A DNA stretch of 57,844 nt from JABCZZ01 sp964454545 (GTDB lineage: Bacteria > Pseudomonadota > Alphaproteobacteria > Rickettsiales > JABCZZ01), in assembly GCA_964454545.1 (NCBI GenBank), contig CAYVTI010000011.1, forward strand, positions 1 through 57,844. The letters are read 5' to 3'. A program made the translations under genes and the position numbers. Numbering within the stretch: the stretch's first letter is position 1; each line of letters starts with the position of its first letter. This document shows positions 44,114-52,188 of the stretch, piece by piece. The notes under the pieces are model-generated. The model had not been told where the DNA came from. It ran no database searches and saw nothing but the letters and a program-made list of their open reading frames with translations.

Positions 44114-45535
44114 GTGAGCGGGAGCATCAGCTATTTTGCAAAGCCCCCCACTGTGTATCCGAAACGCGTATGGGGGCGCTATCGCAAGCTGAAGTGGATT
44201 GCGATGACAGTTCTGCTCAGCATTTATTATCTAGCGCCGTTCCTGCGCTATGACCGGGGAGTGAACGCGCCCGGCCAGGCCATTTTCATAGATTTACCGG
44301 CAAGACGCGCTTATTTCTTCGGCATCGAGATATGGCCGCACGAAGTATATTATATCGCCGGATTGCTGGTCCTTGCCGCCATCGGGCTATTTTTCGTTTC
44401 CGCGATACTGGGGCGCGTCTGGTGCGGCTACGCCTGCCCGCAGACCGTATGGACGGATTTGTTCGTCTGGGTAGAACGTATCGTGCAGGGCGACCGCAAC
44501 GCGCGCATGAAACTGGATAAATCCCCGTGGACGCTTGAGAAGGTATGGAAGAAAGGACTAACCCACTTCATATGGATATTCATTGGTGTCGTGACAGGCG
44601 GGGCCTGGGTGCTCTATTTCAATGACGCGCCGACCTTGATCCACAATGCATATAATCTGCATATCTCTCCAACAGTGGGATTATGGGTCGCGGGACTGAC
44701 ATTCTCCACCTATGTCATGGCAGGGTTCGCGCGCGAGCAAGTCTGCTCCCATATGTGCCCGTATGCGCGCTTTCAGTCCGCCATGTTCGATAAGGACACG
44801 CTGGTTATTTCCTATGACAGGGATCGCGGCGAGCCGCGCAGCAATTACAAGGCGGGAGTAAGCCGCGAAGGGCTTGGCGATTGTATAGACTGCGGCAACT
44901 GCGTCACCGTGTGCCCTACCGGAATTGACATAAGGAACGGCCTGCAGATGGAATGCATCGCCTGCGGCATGTGCGTGGATGCCTGCAACAATGTGATGGA
45001 TAAAATCGGCCTGCCGCGCGGCCTGATACGCTACGACACCGAAACCAACCAGACCGCGCGCACGGAAGCCAAAGCCTGCGGAAAATCCTTCCACGACGCG
45101 CTGCATATCATCCGCCCGCGCACGATATACTATTCGGCCATACTCTGTGCCGTTGGCAGCGTCATGCTATACAGCCTGCTCACCCGCTCGCCTCTGGACA
45201 TCCATGTGATACATGACCGAAATCCGCTATTTGTGAAACTGTCCAATGGCAGCACCCGCAACAACTACACCATCAAAATCATGAACATGACGGATCAACC
45301 GCGCGATTATTCCCTGCAGGTTTCAGGCATTAATAATCCCGATATTAAAATTGAAGGCGCCGGAACTCCGAAAGCCGGGCATCTCAGGGTTTCTCCGGAC
45401 AGCATAGCGGAATACCGCGTCATGCTCTCGGCCAGAGACATGAAATCCGCGCATACCGATATAAACTTTGTCATCAAAGACAATGACACAGGCAAATCCG
45501 CCGCTCACCCTTCCCTCTTCATCAACGGTAAATAA
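44114..45535 (+). CDS. ccoG: Cytochrome oxidase accessory protein CcoG (FixG/RdxA)
   Basis: Membrane iron-sulfur protein needed for cbb3 assembly, probably for copper reduction and insertion. About 473 residues; start uncertain: GTG 44114 has AGAGG 9 bases upstream, and TTG 44108 is only 3 bases away from it. Features: several transmembrane helices, GYACPQTVWTD, CSHMCPYARFQS, and two 4Fe-4S cysteine clusters (CIDCGNCVTVCP and CIACGMCVDACN, near residues 255-300). A periplasmic C-terminal Ig-like domain (about 350-470) ends the protein. Confidence 0.95.
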   Translation: MSGSISYFAKPPTVYPKRVWGRYRKLKWIAMTVLLSIYYLAPFLRYDRGVNAPGQAIFIDLPARRAYFFGIEIWPHEVYYIAGLLVLAAIGLFFVSAILGRVWCGYACPQTVWTDLFVWVERIVQGDRNARMKLDKSPWTLEKVWKKGLTHFIWIFIGVVTGGAWVLYFNDAPTLIHNAYNLHISPTVGLWVAGLTFSTYVMAGFAREQVCSHMCPYARFQSAMFDKDTLVISYDRDRGEPRSNYKAGVSREGLGDCIDCGNCVTVCPTGIDIRNGLQMECIACGMCVDACNNVMDKIGLPRGLIRYDTETNQTARTEAKACGKSFHDALHIIRPRTIYYSAILCAVGSVMLYSLLTRSPLDIHVIHDRNPLFVKLSNGSTRNNYTIKIMNMTDQPRDYSLQVSGINNPDIKIEGAGTPKAGHLRVSPDSIAEYRVMLSARDMKSAHTDINFVIKDNDTGKSAAHPSLFINGK

Positions 45536-45536
45536 C

Positions 45537-46022
45537 ATGAACCCGCCGCTTGCAAAGCCCTCCGATCGTTTCATCCCTTATTACATCATAGGTTTCTTTA
45601 TCTTTCTGATGTTGCTGCTGGGAGGGTTCATCTACATCGCCATACGCGGCTATCCGGGCGAAGTTTTGAACGATTCCTACCAGCAGGGACTACATTATAA
45701 CCGGATCATAGCAGAATCCGACACGCAGGATAAGCTGGGGTGGAACGGTGATATCGGCTTCACCGCCAATGACCTGAATGTAAGGCTGACCTTTACGCTT
45801 GCCGACCGGAACGGCAAGCCTATCACACACGCTGATACAAAAGCATGGTTCATCCGCCAGACCCTTGCAGGGCATGATCAGGAAATCGCTTTAACGCCGG
45901 ATGGCAAGGGAGGCTACAACGGAAAGACGGCCCTTGCATGGAAAGGCGATTGGGAAGTCCATGTTTCCGCCACCTCGGACGGACACAATTACCAACAGGT
46001 GAAAGAGATTAACGTGCAATAA
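45537..46022 (+). CDS. fixH: FixH/CcoH family protein
   Basis: Assembly factor for cbb3 oxidase. 161 residues from the ATG at 45537, one base after the ccoG stop. One transmembrane helix (about 18-40) and a periplasmic domain with the FixH pattern: DSYQQGLHYNRIIAESD followed by LGWNGDI, and TDTKAWFIRQ-like and GDWEVHVSA strands. It is the last gene of the locus here; the copper ATPase gene ccoI and ccoS normally follow but are absent, and amgK lies convergent 3 bases away. Confidence 0.93.
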   Translation: MNPPLAKPSDRFIPYYIIGFFIFLMLLLGGFIYIAIRGYPGEVLNDSYQQGLHYNRIIAESDTQDKLGWNGDIGFTANDLNVRLTFTLADRNGKPITHADTKAWFIRQTLAGHDQEIALTPDGKGGYNGKTALAWKGDWEVHVSATSDGHNYQQVKEINVQ

Positions 46023-46024
46023 AA

Positions 46025-47026
46025 CTACGCCGCAACTTTAAGTACGCCGCGCCATTCCGGTTTTATATTCCTGCCCATCCAGTCTTTCACCGGAGCAAGC
46101 AGCGGATGGGAAAGATCGTTCTCCACATGCCGCCACACGCGCGGCATATAGGACAGATAGCGCGGTTTATTATCCCGTACCGCAAGTCGTGCGAAAGTCC
46201 CCACGATACGGCAATTGCGCTGCGCGCCCATAATGTGATAGGCCGCCATGAAATCTTCTTTCGATATTCCCGTGTTCTCTAAATAGTAGTCTATCGCCTT
46301 TGCCGCCGTTCCCGGATCTACATCGCGGCGCGCGTCTTCCAGGAAGGAAACCATGTCGTAGGCAGGCGGACCTGTCATTGCGTCCTGGAAATCAATCAAC
46401 CCGGCACGGGCAGGAACTTTTCGCGCAGGCAGCCAGAATATATTCTCAGCATGAAAATCATAAAGCACCATTACGCGTTTCATCTCCGGCAGCCTGGCAA
46501 GCACTTCCCTCCACAATTCAAGATACTCGTGCTTTAATGCAGCTTCCGCCTCCGTACCCGAAGCCAGCGGAATGAACCATTCCGGCAAAAGCGAAACCTG
46601 CTGAAGCATGCGCTGTTCATCAAATTCCGGCACATCCCGGTAATCCTGTTTATGCGCCTCCCCATATAATCGGATCAGCACATCAGTGGCAGCCATATAT
46701 AATGTTTCTTCCAGCTCCGGCTGCTTCTCCAATATGCGTGCAAACAAATCATCGCCCAGATCTTCAAGCAACAATAAACCATTTGCATTGTCAGATGCTA
46801 TGATGGAAGGGGCGCTTAATCCACTTTTCAGCAGATGTCCGGCAATTCTTACAAAGGGACGTATATCTTCCTTGTCGGGAGGCGCATCCATGACAACGGC
46901 CTGCTTGCCATCAAGATATACCCGGTAATATTTGCGGAATGAGGCATCGCCCGCAAGCATTTCACGGCTTGCATCTCCCCAGCCGTTTCCCTCAAGAAAC
47001 CTGTCAATCAGATCCGAACGGTTCAC
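46025..47026 (-). CDS. amgK: Anomeric MurNAc/GlcNAc kinase (phosphotransferase family)
   Basis: 333 residues of the aminoglycoside phosphotransferase (APH) fold. Present: FRKYYRVYLDGKQAVVMDAP (ATP-binding lysine region), a catalytic loop LYDFHAENIFWLPA (His-x-Asp-type loop degenerate as D-F-H-A-E-N), and LIDFQDAMTGPPAYDMVSFL (metal-binding D). AmgK phosphorylates recycled MurNAc, and MurU then activates it. It overlaps tsaE by 4 bases (47023-47026), the usual alphaproteobacterial order tsaE-amgK. Confidence 0.88.
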   Translation of the reverse strand: MNRSDLIDRFLEGNGWGDASREMLAGDASFRKYYRVYLDGKQAVVMDAPPDKEDIRPFVRIAGHLLKSGLSAPSIIASDNANGLLLLEDLGDDLFARILEKQPELEETLYMAATDVLIRLYGEAHKQDYRDVPEFDEQRMLQQVSLLPEWFIPLASGTEAEAALKHEYLELWREVLARLPEMKRVMVLYDFHAENIFWLPARKVPARAGLIDFQDAMTGPPAYDMVSFLEDARRDVDPGTAAKAIDYYLENTGISKEDFMAAYHIMGAQRNCRIVGTFARLAVRDNKPRYLSYMPRVWRHVENDLSHPLLAPVKDWMGRNIKPEWRGVLKVAA

Positions 47027-47508
47027 TTCAAATCACTTAGCCTTTCTTTCCATATGTCATCGCCTGAGAAAACCAGCGTGCGTGTATCACCATTCTTGCC
47101 AAAATCAAAGGAAATATCAAGCCGCTGTTTGGGTATCTGTTTTTCTATTATCCGGGGCCACTCAATCAGCGTCACATGCGGCCATAATTCCCTTAAGCCT
47201 AGTTCCTCGGCTTCCTCTTCGTGCTCAAGGCGATAGAGATCGATATGCCACAAGACTTCCTGCACGCCGCCAGCCAGCCCCACGTCATAAGACTGCATCA
47301 GCGTAAACGTCGGACTGGTTATCTCTCTGATATCTCCTACAGCCACCGTTTTAATCACCTCGCGCGCAAACGTCGTCTTCCCGGAGCCAATTTCTCCGGA
47401 AAAAGTGATGACATCGCCAGGCCGTATCTTTCCGGCAACATTGCGCGCCAGAAATTGCATTTCGCTTACAGCTAATGAGTTAAACAGTAAAATTCTTGAC
47501 AACGGCAT
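47023..47508 (-). CDS. tsaE: tRNA threonylcarbamoyladenosine biosynthesis protein TsaE
   Basis: P-loop ATPase that works with TsaB and TsaD to make t6A37 in tRNAs. 161 residues with Walker A FSGEIGSGKTTFARE (about 38-52), a TSPTFTLMQSY switch, LWHIDLYRLEHEEEAEELG and LIEWPRI. It overlaps amgK and is divergent from the response regulator 54 bases away. Confidence 0.95.
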   Translation of the reverse strand: MPLSRILLFNSLAVSEMQFLARNVAGKIRPGDVITFSGEIGSGKTTFAREVIKTVAVGDIREITSPTFTLMQSYDVGLAGGVQEVLWHIDLYRLEHEEEAEELGLRELWPHVTLIEWPRIIEKQIPKQRLDISFDFGKNGDTRTLVFSGDDIWKERLSDLK

Positions 47509-47562
47509 GAAAAAACAGTGTTTTATATTAACAGGGTTAACTATATTTCAAATCGGGCTGAA

Positions 47563-48084
47563 ATGGAAATACCAATTAATAAATCCGAACTCAAAACCGC
47601 GGTTGAGAATATCGCCAAGATAGGGGTCCTGATAGCGGACGACGATCACCGCATAGCGAAGATAGTGCGCGACGTGCTTGAGCTGCTCGGCTTTAAAAGG
47701 ATTTACCTCGCTAAAGATGGTTCCGAAGCGTTGGAACTCATGAATAAAGAGAAGATAGACATGCTGATAACCGACTGGCGCATGTCGCCCATGAACGGCA
47801 TAGGCCTGGTAAAATATATACGTACCAATGATAATTCACCCAACCGCTTCATACCTATCATCATGCTGACCGGTAATGTCGAGCGCGAGCATGTTGAGAT
47901 AGCACGCGATGTCGGCGTTACGGAGTTCCTGGCAAAGCCGTTCAGCGCAAAAACCATATGCAGCCGCATCATCGCTTTAATTGACAATCCGCGAAGTTTC
48001 GTCATGAATAAAACATTCGTAGGGCCTGACAGGAGAAGAAGGAATGTTGCGCCACCCGATAGCGTAGAAAAGAGAAGAACGTAA
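47563..48084 (+). CDS. Single-domain response regulator
   Basis: 173 residues. The receiver domain (about 15-140) has VLIADDDHRIAKIV, phosphoacceptor D in MLITDWRMSPMNG, MLTGNVERE and the switch lysine in EFLAKPFSAKT. A short basic tail with GPDRRRRN (about 148-173) is a family trait of CheY-like stand-alone regulators in Alphaproteobacteria. An upstream GTG at 47518 is less likely than this ATG. It is followed 12 bases later by an HPt-like protein gene, so the pair may form a phosphorelay or its remnant. Confidence 0.88.
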   Translation: MEIPINKSELKTAVENIAKIGVLIADDDHRIAKIVRDVLELLGFKRIYLAKDGSEALELMNKEKIDMLITDWRMSPMNGIGLVKYIRTNDNSPNRFIPIIMLTGNVEREHVEIARDVGVTEFLAKPFSAKTICSRIIALIDNPRSFVMNKTFVGPDRRRRNVAPPDSVEKRRT

Positions 48085-48096
48085 TAGGATGCTTGT

Positions 48097-48615
48097 ATGA
48101 CCGAAGATAAAGATCATTTTGCCGAACTGCCTGACAACGAAGCTAAGATACTTCCTCCCGACTACAGCCTAAAAAAAATGATTGGTGAAAATGTTAATAT
48201 AAAAGAAGTGTTCACCGAAGAAGTCGTGGAGAAAGCCCAAGGCACCATAGATCTGCATCAGGATAAATTCCTGGAATGGGCGATAAATGATGTGGCTTCT
48301 CTGGAAGCGGCCTACCAAAAGGCATTGGACAATGCTGCGAGCAACGAGGCTGCAGTAACGGAGATAGAAGAAATATCCGCAACACTTAAAGCCCGGGCGG
48401 GAACGTTCAATTTCGGGCTTGCCACATCCGTCGCTAAATCGCTGAATAGTTTCTGCCAGATACATAGGAAACCAACTGGAGAACATTTAACGGTGATCAG
48501 GAAACATATTGATACGCTATCGGTCGTATTTAATAAAAACATTACCGGTGACGGCGGAGAGGTCGGCAAGGAGCTGCTGGATAACCTGTTTAAGCTGGTG
48601 GAAAAATATAAATGA
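48097..48615 (+). CDS. Helical HPt-like protein lacking the usual histidine
   Basis: 172 residues, predicted almost all helical, without a membrane segment. A segment EIEEISATLKARAGTFNFGLA (split here as EEISATLK and ARAGTFNFG, about 88-107) lines up with the HPt signature aHxLKGxAxxFG, but alanine-threonine stand where the phospho-accepting histidine should be. Other histidines (IRKHIDTL) are outside the motif. It directly follows the response regulator and overlaps the next gene by 4 bases. A regulator-binding scaffold role is inferred. Confidence 0.7.
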   Translation: MTEDKDHFAELPDNEAKILPPDYSLKKMIGENVNIKEVFTEEVVEKAQGTIDLHQDKFLEWAINDVASLEAAYQKALDNAASNEAAVTEIEEISATLKARAGTFNFGLATSVAKSLNSFCQIHRKPTGEHLTVIRKHIDTLSVVFNKNITGDGGEVGKELLDNLFKLVEKYK

Positions 48616-49211
48616 TACGCAAATTCATAAGCAATAATCAGACGCTGGTCTTTGGTATAGGACTGCCGCTGGTTATGGTGCTTATGTTATCCCTGGCCGC
48701 GGTTATTCCCAGTATGACGGCCACTCCTCCAAAATATGACGTCATATATGCCAGTAACTACTATGAAAACAATAATTATGGCGTGAATATATATGCGGAC
48801 AGCGACAGGAAATTGAAAATTTCCTACACGGGTAATTGCTATGCTGCCACACCTAAAATTTATATTTATAGCCCGCCAAAAGACCAGTTAAGGGAATTTC
48901 CTATAACCGTTCCACGGGATATAATATCCCCTAATTCCACTAACTGCATCAACCCCAGTAAAACTGTCCCTATCAGCGTTCCGGGACTTGAGGATATAAC
49001 CATTGATACATCCAGTGTGGCGCCTGATGGCTATAGTTTTTCTAATGGAAATTATTCAACCATCTCCAACGGATTAATAACCGAGATATTCTTCTCACGC
49101 AGTTATTATAATTACCGGGCCGTGTTGAAAAAAGGAAACTACAGGATCCGGCTTCCGGAAACAGAAGGGTATGGCAGCCTCAAATTCATTGGCTGGATAG
49201 TTCCCAAATGA
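48612..49211 (+). CDS. Hypothetical membrane-anchored protein, 199 aa
   Basis: I do not recognise this protein. One N-terminal transmembrane helix (about 12-34), then a periplasmic Tyr/Asn-rich, probably beta-structured domain with two cysteines (near residues 77 and 112) that could form a disulfide, ending YGSLKFIGWIVPK. The gene overlaps the HPt-like gene by 4 bases (ATGA) and is followed 13 bases later by another membrane protein gene, so the four genes 47563-50322 appear to form one operon. Confidence 0.75.
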   Translation: MIRKFISNNQTLVFGIGLPLVMVLMLSLAAVIPSMTATPPKYDVIYASNYYENNNYGVNIYADSDRKLKISYTGNCYAATPKIYIYSPPKDQLREFPITVPRDIISPNSTNCINPSKTVPISVPGLEDITIDTSSVAPDGYSFSNGNYSTISNGLITEIFFSRSYYNYRAVLKKGNYRIRLPETEGYGSLKFIGWIVPK

Positions 49212-49224
49212 CAATGTCAGCAAT

Positions 49225-50322
49225 ATGAACAGCAAACAGCAGAAAATATTGCAGCTAATGGATGACATGCAAGCCAGCGGCATAACGCTGGCAGACCTGG
49301 AAAAAGAAATATACTGCCGCACGCATACCAAACCAAAAAACAGCATCAGCACCGGCAATATTGCCGTACGGGTATTTATCTATCTCGGCGCAATCCTTAT
49401 TTTCTCAGGAATCAGCACCTATATACACATGTTCTGGAGTAACATGTCCTCATTCATGCGTATTTTTATTACGCTTGGAACCGGAATTGGGCTCTCCGCG
49501 CTGGCTTTGATTGCCATGAGGGAAGGAAAATATCCCAGAATCATTCTGCCCCTTATTATCATCGCAGCCTGCGTGGAAACCACAGGATGGTTCGTGATGA
49601 TTTACGAGCTGTTGCCGCATGGGGATGATACCCGCAAGGCTGTCGCTTTTGTATTCGGCATCATGGCGGTGCAGCAGTCGCTTATATTCAACCTGCACCA
49701 GAGAACCTCGCTCCTGTTCACCGCTATTTTCTTTGCGTATGCCTTCTTAGGCGAAATGCTGGGTATATCGGGCATGAAGCAGGAATATGCCGCTATTCTC
49801 CTGGGAGGATGCCTGATATATACGTCCATTGTCATTTCCCGCACGGAACACCGCCAGATTTCATACATCGGATATCTGGCTGGAGCGTTTTTGTTCAATG
49901 GCGGTATATTCAGGTATATTGAATTGTTATTTGACGGGAACTGGGCCGCTATTATAACCGGTATTTCCTTATGTTCATTCGCCTATTGCCTGAAGGAATC
50001 GGATGATAAAAGATGGTCCGGACCCACCTTCTTCATAGGATCGGCTATATTTTATGATGGCCTGTTTGGCATGGTTTACCATACTCCTTTTGAACTGCTG
50101 TACCTCGCTGCCGCCATCGGCATGATATATGCATGTACATTACTTGAAAGCCGGGTGCTGCTTTTTACCAGTGTAATAGCCATCCTTGGGTTTATAGGGT
50201 ATTATACGACCGAATATTTTGTGAATTCCGTAGGCTGGCCAATCGCGCTTGTCTTGATGGGCATAGCCTTTCTGGGCACTGGCGCTGCAGCGGTAAAGGT
50301 AAAGCAGAAATACCTGCTGTAA
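49225..50322 (+). CDS. DUF2157-like polytopic membrane protein
   Basis: 365 residues. A soluble N-terminal part (1-45) then about ten transmembrane segments, starting FIYLGAILIFSGISTYIHMF (about 50-69). The N-terminal IAVRVFIYLGAILIFSGI resembles the start of DUF2157-family membrane proteins, whose function is unknown. It is the last member of the regulator-HPt-like-membrane protein string. Confidence 0.7.
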   Translation: MNSKQQKILQLMDDMQASGITLADLEKEIYCRTHTKPKNSISTGNIAVRVFIYLGAILIFSGISTYIHMFWSNMSSFMRIFITLGTGIGLSALALIAMREGKYPRIILPLIIIAACVETTGWFVMIYELLPHGDDTRKAVAFVFGIMAVQQSLIFNLHQRTSLLFTAIFFAYAFLGEMLGISGMKQEYAAILLGGCLIYTSIVISRTEHRQISYIGYLAGAFLFNGGIFRYIELLFDGNWAAIITGISLCSFAYCLKESDDKRWSGPTFFIGSAIFYDGLFGMVYHTPFELLYLAAAIGMIYACTLLESRVLLFTSVIAILGFIGYYTTEYFVNSVGWPIALVLMGIAFLGTGAAAVKVKQKYLL

Positions 50323-50340
50323 AAATACTAGGGTGCATGC

Positions 50341-52188
50341 ATGGCAGAAGTAAACATCATCACTCCGATACCGCAGCTTCAGGCTGTTTCCGGCGTTACG
50401 CAACAATCCCAGAATACGGGCGATTCCGTTATCATTTCAGGAACGATTATCGGCAAGGATGCAAACGGCAATTTCCTTCTCAGGACGCAAAATGGCAATA
50501 ACCTGGCTCTGCAGAGCCATTTTCCGCTTACCTATAACAGTGATCTGGTGCTCAAACTCAATGCCAGCCCCCAAGGCAGCAATGCCCGGATTATCTCCGT
50601 AAACGGCCAGGCGTTTGTGGACTTTGCCCAACCCGCACAGCAGCAAACCGACAGCATAAGTAACCCATTGCTGGCGCAAACACCCCAAGTTCCGGATAGT
50701 GATGCCGCCCCTTCCTCATTTACATCCCTGCGTGCTGTAGTGGTCTCTTCCAGCAGCAGTAATGCATCCGGCACTTCTGCCCAGCCGGGCACAAACGCAC
50801 CGCCCTCACTAACAAACGGAACTCCCGTTATCGTGCGTTTCTCCGTGGCGCAACAGCAAACGCAACCCGATACGGGACAGCCCGGACAACAAAATCCCGG
50901 CTCGCCAGTTCCACAAGACAGTGGACAGAATACGGCAAGAATTCAGACGACAACACAGGCCGAACCGCAGATTGTCAGCACAATTGCCGAAAACGTGACC
51001 AAAGTTCCCTCCACACAATTACCGGCCCAGCCGATAATCAACAATAACAATCCTTCCGATAATAACGCAGGCAAGGCACAGGCTGGAAGCCAGCCCGCCC
51101 CTGCCCAGATGCAGGGCGCCATCATACAGCAAGCCGTTGAGCAGGTTGTCCAGACTGCGCCCAACCCTCTCTATGCAGCCTATGTGAAACAATCCGTTAT
51201 ACCCGGTGAGAAATCCTCAACGCCCGCCACACCCAGTACCAGTGCAGGTGAGCCGGAACCGCATGTCGCCATGCAGGGAAATATGGTGTCGGCTGCCAGG
51301 GATGGCACCATCACCATACAGTCCGGTAATACCCTGCTGACGCTGCAAGCAGCATCTCCGGCCGAGACAGCCAAACTTGCCGCCGGCACAAATGTAACAA
51401 TAGAGTTCCCCACGGCTTCGGCGCAAAACGCATCCGCTGCACCTGTTATCACGTCCGATATTCCGGCGTCGTTTGCGGAAATCGCATCCTCATGGAATAC
51501 TTTCAAGCAAATCATTGGCATGACCGACAATAATTCCCCGTCTATAAATTCCGACGCTGGCAGCAAGCCATCCGGCCTGCTGGCCAGCCTGCCCGCATTA
51601 GGCGCGACCTTCGTTTCATCAAGCATGCAATTATTAAAAAACCTTGCCGGTGGGAATATAAATAGAATTCTTGGAGATGATGTAGTCGAGAAACTGAAGG
51701 AAAGCGGGCAAAATACCCTATTGCAGAAATTTGCCGCTGAGGTGGCGGTCATTAATAATACCCAGTCCGCAAAGCCGGAACAGGCCGCCTCTGGCTGGCA
51801 GGGAATGTTTATGCCCTTTGTCTATCAGGGTGAAGTGCAGCAGGCGCGCATTTATGTCAAACGCGACGCTCCGAATAAAAAGCAACAGGCCACAGGCAGC
51901 AGCGCGGCAGGAACGCGTTTCGTCGTGGAAGTGGATATGTCGGAGCTTGGAGGTATCCAGATGGACGGCCTTATCCGCAAGAAACAGGCGAATACCGTAT
52001 TTGATCTTATCATCCGCAGTAATACTGAATTCTCCCCTGAAGAGAAAACGGATATCGCCAGCATATACAATAGCGTTGCCGAACAGACAGGTTTCCACGG
52101 CTCGCTCGCCTTTCAGGTAGCCCACGATTTTCCGATAAAACCCCTCGACGATATTCTGGCAAACCGGAGCAATGTGATTACTGCTTAA
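50341..52188 (+). CDS. FliK-like hook-length control domain protein
   Basis: 615 residues. A long, low-complexity Pro/Gln/Ser/Ala/Thr-rich middle (about 85-300) and a compact C-terminal domain (about 475-600: FVVEVDMSELGGIQMDGLIR, then FDLIIRSNTEFSPEEK) that resembles the FliK C-terminal hook-length domain in strand pattern (VEVDMSELGGI against LxLxPxxLGxV). Flagellar neighbours are absent. No signal peptide. It may be a real FliK homolog or a related secretion-control protein. It overlaps the convergent phosphoesterase stop by 11 bases. Confidence 0.6.
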   Translation: MAEVNIITPIPQLQAVSGVTQQSQNTGDSVIISGTIIGKDANGNFLLRTQNGNNLALQSHFPLTYNSDLVLKLNASPQGSNARIISVNGQAFVDFAQPAQQQTDSISNPLLAQTPQVPDSDAAPSSFTSLRAVVVSSSSSNASGTSAQPGTNAPPSLTNGTPVIVRFSVAQQQTQPDTGQPGQQNPGSPVPQDSGQNTARIQTTTQAEPQIVSTIAENVTKVPSTQLPAQPIINNNNPSDNNAGKAQAGSQPAPAQMQGAIIQQAVEQVVQTAPNPLYAAYVKQSVIPGEKSSTPATPSTSAGEPEPHVAMQGNMVSAARDGTITIQSGNTLLTLQAASPAETAKLAAGTNVTIEFPTASAQNASAAPVITSDIPASFAEIASSWNTFKQIIGMTDNNSPSINSDAGSKPSGLLASLPALGATFVSSSMQLLKNLAGGNINRILGDDVVEKLKESGQNTLLQKFAAEVAVINNTQSAKPEQAASGWQGMFMPFVYQGEVQQARIYVKRDAPNKKQQATGSSAAGTRFVVEVDMSELGGIQMDGLIRKKQANTVFDLIIRSNTEFSPEEKTDIASIYNSVAEQTGFHGSLAFQVAHDFPIKPLDDILANRSNVITA

